A DNA stretch of 16,797 nucleotides from Planctomycetaceae bacterium (GTDB lineage Bacteria; Planctomycetota; Planctomycetia; Pirellulales; UBA1268), in contig CACORA010000037.1 in the NCBI GenBank assembly GCA_902629495.1, forward strand, positions 1 to 16,797, given 5' to 3'. Shown piece by piece: positions 1-6,429 of the stretch (its first letter is position 1; each line of letters begins with the position of its first letter). The translations under genes were made by a program, and so were the position numbers. A model generated the notes under the pieces. The model did not search any database. It was not told the origin of the DNA and saw only the letters and a list, made by a program, of their open reading frames with translations.

Positions 1-22
1 GACTGAGTCTCAACTAAATCTG

Positions 23-50
23 ATCTTATACACACCTTCATATGTGTCAA
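23..50 (-). promoter_or_regulatory. Candidate sigma70-type promoter pointing left, out of the window
   Basis: On the minus strand there is an exact TTGACA (plus positions 45-50), then a 16-base spacer, then TAAGAT (23-28), which matches four of six bases of TATAAT. It lies about 120 bases past the stop codon of the DUF3500 gene and beyond a run of seven T (minus strand, 61-67). It could therefore start a new transcription unit whose gene lies left of the window. Planctomycete promoters are poorly defined and the downstream gene is not visible, so this is pattern matching only. Confidence 0.3.
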
Positions 51-90
51 GTATCTGCACAAAAAAACTTCCATTTCAGCCCTTGAGGCA

Positions 91-169
91 CTGCGTTTTC
101 GCCAATGGCCCACAACGCAGACCGGGACTGTGGGCACAAACGACGCTCAGATCCCTTGTTGACTGCGTT
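91..169 (-). other. Overlapping inverted and direct repeats downstream of the DUF3500 gene
   Basis: The 170 bases after the DUF3500 stop hold no credible gene. They contain the heptamer CTGCGTT at 91-97 and 163-169 and its complement AACGCAG at 114-120, so the central copy could pair with either flank. A separate perfect 7-base inverted repeat, GCCCACA (108-114) with TGTGGGC (129-135), has a 14-base loop and is GC rich. The two CTGCGTT copies lie within a longer imperfect direct repeat (80-98 and 153-170, CCCTTG, a 3-4 base spacer, ACTGCGTTT). The GC-rich hairpin could mark the 3' end of the minus-strand operon, but no U-run follows it directly, so an intrinsic terminator is not firmly supported. 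Confidence 0.35.
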
Positions 170-170
170 T

Positions 171-1223
171 CTACCCAGCGCTTGGTAGATCGAAATCGCC
201 TGTTTTATCCCGCCAAATGCAATGGATATGGTTGGCAGGATTCCCCTCTGGATCCGGCTGAACATTTACCAATTCGATCAGAAAATTCGTTCCCTCAACG
301 CGATACCCATGTCCCACCCCGGGCTCAAGACTCCCCGCCCACGCAAAGCGGACCGCGTCCCAGGGCTTACACGCCTGCAATCGGGCTTCTGCCACGGGAT
401 CTGGCATGATCTGACAATATGTCTCAACAAGCCTGCGTAGGAGTGATTGCTGCTTTAGATCGAGCTCAGAGTATGCGATTCCTTCCATTGGCTCATTTCC
501 AGGCTGAGGTTCACCGGCAGCCCGTATCTCCCGTGGGGCTTCTTTTGCAATGATTGCCTGTTCTTGTTGTGACGTATTGAGCGACTGAACAAGCTGAAAA
601 GCCAATGATTCCTCATCCCGTAGCACCCGATGCCCCACTGGTGGCAAACCTGCAGAAGACGTATGAACAGTCGCAGGATTCGCTCCAAAGAACTGCGGCG
701 TCGAATCCACAACCTGATTATCACGAATTGTCACATTGAGTGACAGGTGATGCCCCTCAATCGATATTCCCCACGAACCCGCTTCATCTGGCATGCCAAA
801 GATCGTAAAGAAATAACGCTGATCATCACGAACATTCCTTGCTTGTTCCCCTTCAAGACGTCTCAGAATTTCTTCTAGGTGCATGATTTCTGTCGCTTTT
901 GTATATCCGACAGACGACAACACGGATTGCAAAAATTTGAATGCTGCATCCTTCTGGGTTTGTGTCATGTCGCGAAGCTGAACACCCTTGCGATCATTTT
1001 TCGGAATAAAATGCCAATCTGTTCTTGTTTCATCCTGAAATGGACGAAGGGCTTGGGCCCGCTGGTCAGGATCAAGTGTCTCAATCCATTGGTTTGCAGC
1101 ATTCGTGACAGCATCAGCCTGATTCGGTTGCCAAAAAGCTATCCCAACACCAGCAGATGCAACCCCCATAACAATCGCAGCAACAACAGAAAGCTGCATC
1201 TTGTCGCTCATTTGAATCAGCAT
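171..1223 (-). CDS. DUF3500 domain protein, exported
   Basis: A 350-residue protein of the DUF3500 family, whose function is not known. Family features seen are WHFIP (about residues 70-74) with the downstream arginine/glycine stretch, an RDDQRYFFTIFG-like block (132-143), the hallmark GHHLSLN (157-163), and a C-terminal NHIHCIWRD (331-339). The several His residues and the acidic neighbours could form a metal or catalytic site, but this is inference. The N-terminus has a hydrophobic stretch (about residues 10-30, then a polar region) that fits a signal peptide or an uncleaved anchor. The ATG at 1223 is preferred because GGAG lies 6 bases upstream and the signal starts there. The frame stays open to an ATG at 1295, but its AAGGAG is only 1 base away and the extra 24 residues do not look like part of a signal. 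It is the last gene of the eight-gene cluster. Confidence 0.85.
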   Translation of the reverse strand: MLIQMSDKMQLSVVAAIVMGVASAGVGIAFWQPNQADAVTNAANQWIETLDPDQRAQALRPFQDETRTDWHFIPKNDRKGVQLRDMTQTQKDAAFKFLQSVLSSVGYTKATEIMHLEEILRRLEGEQARNVRDDQRYFFTIFGMPDEAGSWGISIEGHHLSLNVTIRDNQVVDSTPQFFGANPATVHTSSAGLPPVGHRVLRDEESLAFQLVQSLNTSQQEQAIIAKEAPREIRAAGEPQPGNEPMEGIAYSELDLKQQSLLRRLVETYCQIMPDPVAEARLQACKPWDAVRFAWAGSLEPGVGHGYRVEGTNFLIELVNVQPDPEGNPANHIHCIWRDKTGDFDLPSAG

Positions 1224-1284
1224 AATGTTCTCCACAAAATCTGCGTTACAAACTAACACGTTGATGCTTAAGTGTACCGACTTC

Positions 1285-2019
1285 TCATTGATCATGCTCC
1301 TTCAGAGGATCTCGGTCATGATGGCTTTGATTGATGTGGACATGCACCTGTGGACACGCCTCAAAATATCTCTCCCATGCGGCATCTGATGCTTCCGCAC
1401 CATCGAGGTACAGACTCCATAAATCAGGACGACCTGCCAGCGTATTAAGACCCTCATCACCAATGGCAATATCAATGAGATGGAGTGTTTTGAGATGGGA
1501 GAATCTGACAACTGCCCTGCACACTTCTAAACCATCTAGGCTTGAGCCACCAATTCTCAAGTGCTCCAAGTGAGGCAGCGATTCCATCGAGCGAATCCCC
1601 AAGATGGAACAGGACACCTGAGGCACATTCAGGTTGCGGAGTGTTGCACAACGACTCAGTGTCTTCATGCCGCTGTCAGAGAGTGGAGAATGACGTAACA
1701 CCAGACGCTGAATGTCAGGAAGTGTTGTAATCACTTCCATATCTGAATCATGGGCATTCCCAACGGCTAGGATGAGTGTTTGTAGTCCCTTGAGACCACG
1801 AATAGCTTTCCAGTCGCCTGCAACAAACGGGACTGCAGCTATGAGCTCATGTGACTGTCTATTTTGAATGTCTTGAATTTGTAATGCAACACTTCGGCCA
1901 GACTGTAACTCAACCGTCTGCGAAGACGTTATCTCCTCACAACCCAAAACCGAACCGAATATCAGTGCCACCGCAATCCAATGAATCAAATGGGAATCAC
2001 ACTGCTGGATCCCGGCCAT
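1285..2019 (-). CDS. Leucine-rich-repeat lipoprotein, hypothetical
   Basis: A protein of about 244 residues with a lipoprotein signal: a hydrophobic stretch (about 11-26) ends in VLGC, so Cys27 would be lipidated. The mature part has about six imperfect leucine-rich repeats of roughly 24 residues, with L-x-x-L-x-L cores such as LQTLIL, IQRLVL, LEHLRI, LKTLHL and LWSLYL. They resemble the ribonuclease-inhibitor-like repeats common in planctomycetes, which usually mediate protein binding; the partner is unknown. The ATG at 2019 gives a 23-base overlap with the end of the Gfo/Idh gene, suggesting translational coupling; a weak AGGA lies upstream. The frame remains open further upstream inside the oxidoreductase gene, and a TTG at 1989, just past its stop, is an alternative start. 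The tail is rich in His and Asp (about 228-237). Confidence 0.7.
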   Translation of the reverse strand: MAGIQQCDSHLIHWIAVALIFGSVLGCEEITSSQTVELQSGRSVALQIQDIQNRQSHELIAAVPFVAGDWKAIRGLKGLQTLILAVGNAHDSDMEVITTLPDIQRLVLRHSPLSDSGMKTLSRCATLRNLNVPQVSCSILGIRSMESLPHLEHLRIGGSSLDGLEVCRAVVRFSHLKTLHLIDIAIGDEGLNTLAGRPDLWSLYLDGAEASDAAWERYFEACPQVHVHINQSHHDRDPLKEHDQ

Positions 2020-3502
2020 CAATCCACGGTCCTGCGAGTCTCTGATGGTCAGGAGCCTTAATGGTGCTGCCAGTATCGCCAGCTGCCCAACCAGGAACAT
2101 GCTTTGGTTTTCCATGTTTTTCAGAAAGATTCTCCCACTGGTGAGCCCATGCATCACTGCCATCGGAATACCTTCCGGTCGCTTCGTCGAAATGATACAC
2201 CTTGCCGAATCGGTAACTCATCGCACCAAGAATCACCGTAACCACAGCGGCTGCCCCAAGATCTGGCGTGTTGTTACACATTTGAGGGTCATTTGCCTGC
2301 ATCGACTCAACCCAGTTTTTGAAGTGCAAATACGTCGTATTGCCCTTGTTTTCAACGCCAACGTCACCATCACTTTCGATGGTTTCGTCCTTTATTTTAC
2401 TGTCCAGCGTTACTTGTGGTCGCTCTGCAATGAATTTGAAATCTGTAAATTTTTCACCGTTTCCAAACTCAAATGCACCATAGTGACCCCGAATCATTTG
2501 CTTGATACGTGAAGCTTCATTACACATTGTCGCTGTAATCAACCCCTGACAGCCCTCGTTGTAGTCGGCTACGACTGTCGCAACATCTGGCACGTCACGA
2601 GTATCAAGTTCCAGATAGATACCACCAGCTCCAACAACACGACCAGGGAACCGAAGGCCTGTTGCCTTGAGCATAGCCGTTGTCCGATGAACAAACAGAT
2701 CGGTAAACATGCCCGAGCCGAATGGCCAGTAGCATCGCCACTGCTTGTATACCGCTCGATCGAATGGCATTTCCGGAACAAGACCAGCTGTCACGCCAAG
2801 CCAACGATTCCAATCGATGGTTTTTGGTGACATTTCCTTCTCGAGCTTGTAGTTGCGCCACTGACCTCGATTGGAATTTCTAAAGTATTCTGTTTGAAAA
2901 CCAAGGACTTTTCCAAGCTTGCCTTCATCAATAAGACGCCGTGCCTGATCCCAAACCTTCAAACTTGTAGACTGAACTCCAACCTGCACGACCTTGCCAG
3001 TTTCCTGCCATACCTTGGCAACATCAAGCGCTTCTTCAACCGTTTTCGTCATCGGCTTTTCGGTATAAACGTGCTTGCCGGCCCGCAAAGCATCAACAAT
3101 CTGTCGATGATGCCAATGGTCTGGTGTACCAATACAGACTGCATCGACGTTCTTATCAGCCAACATGTCGTTATAGTCCACATAGCGACTTGGGTCGCGA
3201 CCCGTTTGCTCTTTGATGTAACTGCAAACAGTGTCTTCCTGCTTTTTGTATACCTCACTGACAGCAACAAGATCGACTGGTAATCCTTCATTGTGAAGCT
3301 TGGCAAGCGTTTTCACATGAGCCCCAAACCCACGTCCTCCAGGACCAATAAATCCGATTCGCAAACGACTATTTGCGTTTGCGACGGCTGCAGATGCTGG
3401 TGCAGCCAAAGCACCGACCGTTGCAGCCGATGCATTCACAAAGGATCGCCTTGACACCTTGGATGCATTTGAAGCGTCTGAAGAAGCATTCTTTCCAGCC
3501 AT
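1997..3502 (-). CDS. Gfo/Idh/MocA family oxidoreductase, Tat-exported
   Basis: A 501-residue NAD(P)-dependent dehydrogenase of the Gfo/Idh/MocA family, which typically oxidises or reduces sugars, inositols or related polyols. Visible features are a twin-arginine signal (SRRSF at residues 17-21, then an alanine-rich hydrophobic stretch to about 44), a Rossmann nucleotide-binding motif GFIGPGGRG (50-58), the segment GTPDHWHH (125-132), and the family EKP motif with catalytic Lys149. The C-terminal half is the alpha/beta substrate domain. Tat export would let it leave the cytoplasm with its cofactor bound, as in other planctomycete members. The ATG at 3502 is chosen because GGAGG lies 9 bases upstream and the Tat signal follows; an in-frame ATG at 3535 is less likely. 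It starts 36 bases after the SMP-30-like gene and its 3' end overlaps the lipoprotein gene. Its place beside a lactonase-type enzyme and two sulfatases suggests a sugar-type substrate, which remains a guess. Confidence 0.88.
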   Translation of the reverse strand: MAGKNASSDASNASKVSRRSFVNASAATVGALAAPASAAVANANSRLRIGFIGPGGRGFGAHVKTLAKLHNEGLPVDLVAVSEVYKKQEDTVCSYIKEQTGRDPSRYVDYNDMLADKNVDAVCIGTPDHWHHRQIVDALRAGKHVYTEKPMTKTVEEALDVAKVWQETGKVVQVGVQSTSLKVWDQARRLIDEGKLGKVLGFQTEYFRNSNRGQWRNYKLEKEMSPKTIDWNRWLGVTAGLVPEMPFDRAVYKQWRCYWPFGSGMFTDLFVHRTTAMLKATGLRFPGRVVGAGGIYLELDTRDVPDVATVVADYNEGCQGLITATMCNEASRIKQMIRGHYGAFEFGNGEKFTDFKFIAERPQVTLDSKIKDETIESDGDVGVENKGNTTYLHFKNWVESMQANDPQMCNNTPDLGAAAVVTVILGAMSYRFGKVYHFDEATGRYSDGSDAWAHQWENLSEKHGKPKHVPGWAAGDTGSTIKAPDHQRLAGPWIDGRDPAV

Positions 3503-3538
3503 AATTCGTTTCCTCCAAATCGAACGTAAGTCCAAAAA

Positions 3539-4618
3539 TTAGTTCACCGATATTTTGTTACCTGTCCCTGCAAGCCGACCCTTTGTTGAAAGTCGAACCC
3601 GACACAGGAGCGCATCTGCCGTTATGAAAAGGGTACTCCCATCTTCTCCAAAACAACAATTTGCCGTCGCCTGACCTGTGAGAAGTGTACCTAAATGGTC
3701 ACCCTCTGGGGAAATTACCAAAACCCCTCCAGGACCTGTTGCAAAAAGATTGCCACGAACATCCACCTTGAGTCCATCCGGGTTTCCACGTCGCGTCTGT
3801 GACAAGGCTGAAGCATCAAAAAACACCCTGCCCTCGTCAAGCATACCATCAGATGTCACCTCAAACACTTTCCATACAGGTGCCGATGGATCTGATTGAG
3901 CGACATACAATTGCTTTTCATCTGGGGAAAATGCAAGGCCATTGGGCCTCGTCATTGTCTTACATAACAACGAAACATTCCCTTCTGTGCTGATTCGATA
4001 GACACCACAGAAATCTATCTCGCGACGCGGATCTTCAAATCTTTCTGGCAAACCATACGGAGGATCTGTGAAATAGATTGCACCTGATGAATGAACAACA
4101 AGATCGTTTGGGCTGTTCAATCTTTTACCCTTCCAGGCATCAGCCACCGTCCGTTTTCCTCCATCTTTTTCAAGAAGACTCACACGCCGATCGCCATGCT
4201 CGCATGAAAGGAGGCGGCCGAGATGATCACACGTCAGTCCATTACTGCCTCGCTCTTTTCCGTAGGCAGCAAAACCCGTGAAACCTGCTGGCTCCAAAAA
4301 CGTGCTCAGACCTTCGCCAGGCTTCCAGCAGTACACTTTGTTATTCGGGATATCACTAAACAGCAAGCAGTTCGAGGGCAATCCGCCACGGTTCGTAGGC
4401 ACCCACACAGGGCCTTCCGACCATTCAAAACCTGTTGCCAAGACTTCGATGACTGCATCCAAAGGAACAAGTTCGTCAAAGCGTGGATCAAGTCGTTCGA
4501 TCCTTCCAACTGTTGGACGCAGGGCCTCATCCGATCCTGCTGCATTCGCAACGCCAGCATCCATAACGCCACATGACAGGACCATGGTGCATACGGAAAA
4601 CAGATAACGACCATTCAT
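3539..4618 (-). CDS. SMP-30/gluconolactonase/LRE family hydrolase, secreted
   Basis: A 359-residue protein of the SMP-30/gluconolactonase family, six-bladed beta-propellers that hydrolyse sugar lactones with a bound divalent metal. Metal-site residues expected from the family are visible: Glu68 in SEGP, Asn171 in NSPNDL, Asn226 in RPNGL and Asp281 in NPDGL. The N-terminus is a Sec signal (hydrophobic core about residues 5-18) with likely cleavage after VANA near residue 26, so it acts outside the cytoplasm. The ATG at 4618 has GGAG 9 bases upstream; a TTG at 4633 in the same frame overlaps that ribosome binding site and is rejected. It follows the AtsA-like sulfatase after 123 bases and precedes the Gfo/Idh gene. 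An oxidoreductase and a lactonase side by side would fit sugar oxidation to a lactone followed by ring opening. Family members also include phosphotriesterase-like and other esterase activities, so the substrate is open. Confidence 0.87.
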   Translation of the reverse strand: MNGRYLFSVCTMVLSCGVMDAGVANAAGSDEALRPTVGRIERLDPRFDELVPLDAVIEVLATGFEWSEGPVWVPTNRGGLPSNCLLFSDIPNNKVYCWKPGEGLSTFLEPAGFTGFAAYGKERGSNGLTCDHLGRLLSCEHGDRRVSLLEKDGGKRTVADAWKGKRLNSPNDLVVHSSGAIYFTDPPYGLPERFEDPRREIDFCGVYRISTEGNVSLLCKTMTRPNGLAFSPDEKQLYVAQSDPSAPVWKVFEVTSDGMLDEGRVFFDASALSQTRRGNPDGLKVDVRGNLFATGPGGVLVISPEGDHLGTLLTGQATANCCFGEDGSTLFITADALLCRVRLSTKGRLAGTGNKISVN

Positions 4619-4690
4619 ACCACGTTTCTCCAAGAGGGGGACTTAGCATATCCAAACACATGAAGTGGTGCCTGAATAAAATGGAATGGC

Positions 4691-4711
4691 TGAAAAACAT
4701 GTACTTTTTCA
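4691..4711. repeat. Intergenic AT-rich 7-base inverted repeat
   Basis: TGAAAAA (4691-4697) and TTTTTCA (4705-4711) are perfect complements around a 7-base loop in the 123-base gap between the AtsA-like sulfatase and the SMP-30-like gene. The stem has only one G-C pair, so it would be a weak RNA hairpin. It may be a processing or regulatory site, or chance in an AT-rich spacer. Confidence 0.25.
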
Positions 4712-4741
4712 ACGTCCCGCTCCCCAAGTGGAATATTTGAA

Positions 4742-6421
4742 TTACTTCTTCTTGGTTACTTCCTTCCATGGAGCAACATTTGCTCGAGCAGCATAGGCTT
4801 CCCACATCCTGGCCATACGGCTCGTCCTTTCCGGCTCTTGTTCCGTGAGATCATTTTGTTCAGAACGATCTTTCGAAAGATCATAGAGTTCCCAAGGCCG
4901 CCCATTCATTGCTACGAGTTTCCAATTCCCAACACGAATAGCTCGATTGCCTTCGTGCTCCCAGTAGATTGCCTCACGATCAATCGCATCTCCCTGAAGC
5001 AATGGAACAAGGCTACATCCTTCAAGCGGTGTTTTGCTCTCGGGATACGCGGCGTCCGCAAGATCAACACAGGTTGCCATAACATCAATAAGATGTCCCG
5101 GCGTTGCCTCGAGGCTTCCAGGCTGTCGAATGCCTTTTGGCCAATGAGCCACCAATGGAGTAGAGATCCCACCTTCATGGACCCAGTGCTTATGCTTCCG
5201 AAAAGGTGTGTTGGAAACCGTTGACCAAGCTTCTCCATAACCAATGTACGTATCTGCTGGTCCTGCCATCACACCTTTTCCTTGACGCACAGGATAGCCA
5301 TCACGCGTTTGCTTCGGACGAATGTCCGTATAGGTTGCCTCCTTCGCAATCGGTGGTAGCGACGGTGCATTCGCCCGTGGTTGACCATCAGCCCGACGAC
5401 CCATGCCTTCAGCACATCCACCGTTATCCTGGATATAACAGATCAGCGTGTTCTCAAGTCGTCCGGTTGCCTCGAGTGACCCGACAATTCTACCAATACC
5501 CCGATCCATACAGTCCACCATCGCTGCATAAACTTCCATGTTTCGTTCGTCCCATGGCCAATACTCTCCGTGCTCACCGAGGTTCTCTGGAAATGGCCAA
5601 AGTGTGGTGTTGGCTTGAGTAATCACTCCCTGCTCAAGCATTTTTGCATATCGAGCCTCCCGTACAGCTGTGTAACCTTCTGCATAACGACCCCGATATT
5701 TTTTGATGTCTTGCTCTTTTGCATGCATCGGCCAATGTGCCGCTGTAAATGCGACGTACATGAAAAACGGTTCTGCAGTTTTATGCTCTTTGATAAATCG
5801 CACCGCGTGATCACTGATGGCATCTGTGTAGTAATACTCTGTTGATGAATACTCAGGATCAGCAAACGGTGAAATCGGCTGATTGTCTCGAACGAGTGAC
5901 CCTGGATCAAAGAAACTTCCAGCTCCTGTAATCGTTCCGTAGTAACGAGAAAAACCTCGCTGAAGAGGCCAATTATGACGTGACTCAGGATGCTTCGGGA
6001 CGAGACTCTTGGTCACATGCCACTTTCCAACGGCATAGCTTGTATATCCTGCTGGCTTGAGTGCCTCTGCAATTGTCAGGCACTGGTCACTCAGTTCACC
6101 TCGATACCCTGGCAACCCTCGGTCGTCCATCATGTGACCAATACCTGCTTGATGTGGATACAGTCCTGTCAAAAGGCTTGCCCGCGTAGGACAGCATCTT
6201 GCCGTGTTATAGAACTGGGTAAAACGAATGCCGTTGGCTGCGAGTCGATCAAGCGTTGGTGTTTCAATCTCACCACCATAGCAACCAATATCTGAAAATC
6301 CCATGTCATCCGAAAGAATGACAATAATATTCGGCCGCGTGTGCGAAGCAGCCAATACATCTCCACAAACCATCACAGCGCATGCAAAAACGCTTATCAA
6401 AGAATACACGTTGCGATTCAT
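4742..6421 (-). CDS. Arylsulfatase (S1 family, AtsA-like), secreted
   Basis: A 559-residue type I sulfatase that would hydrolyse sulfate esters. The Sec signal covers about residues 1-25. Metal-binding Asp38 and Asp39 sit in SDDMGFSDIGCYGG, and the formylglycine signature RCCPTRASLLTG gives Cys76 as the residue converted to formylglycine (C-x-P-x-R). GKWHVTKS, YIQDNGG and the KHKHWVHEGG segment supply further sulfate and metal-site residues. The overall layout, including GEIETPTLDRLAANGIRFTQFYN, resembles Pseudomonas AtsA-type arylsulfatases, and the length is usual for that group. The ATG at 6421 has GAGGA 5 bases upstream. An ATG at 6433 would overlap the previous stop as ATGA but lacks a Shine-Dalgarno sequence. 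Only 8 bases separate it from the preceding sulfatase-propeller gene, so the two are almost certainly co-transcribed. The natural substrate cannot be read from sequence; a sulfated polysaccharide fragment is likely from context. Confidence 0.93.
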   Translation of the reverse strand: MNRNVYSLISVFACAVMVCGDVLAASHTRPNIIVILSDDMGFSDIGCYGGEIETPTLDRLAANGIRFTQFYNTARCCPTRASLLTGLYPHQAGIGHMMDDRGLPGYRGELSDQCLTIAEALKPAGYTSYAVGKWHVTKSLVPKHPESRHNWPLQRGFSRYYGTITGAGSFFDPGSLVRDNQPISPFADPEYSSTEYYYTDAISDHAVRFIKEHKTAEPFFMYVAFTAAHWPMHAKEQDIKKYRGRYAEGYTAVREARYAKMLEQGVITQANTTLWPFPENLGEHGEYWPWDERNMEVYAAMVDCMDRGIGRIVGSLEATGRLENTLICYIQDNGGCAEGMGRRADGQPRANAPSLPPIAKEATYTDIRPKQTRDGYPVRQGKGVMAGPADTYIGYGEAWSTVSNTPFRKHKHWVHEGGISTPLVAHWPKGIRQPGSLEATPGHLIDVMATCVDLADAAYPESKTPLEGCSLVPLLQGDAIDREAIYWEHEGNRAIRVGNWKLVAMNGRPWELYDLSKDRSEQNDLTEQEPERTSRMARMWEAYAARANVAPWKEVTKKK

Positions 6422-6429
6422 AGCATTCC

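Noticed and set aside
44..409. 121-codon plus-strand open frame at the left edge
   Set aside because: Mostly antisense to the DUF3500 C-terminus, proline-rich low-quality translation, no ribosome binding site.
2045..2512. 155-codon plus-strand open frame
   Set aside because: Antisense to the conserved C-terminal domain of the Gfo/Idh oxidoreductase, with no recognisable motifs.
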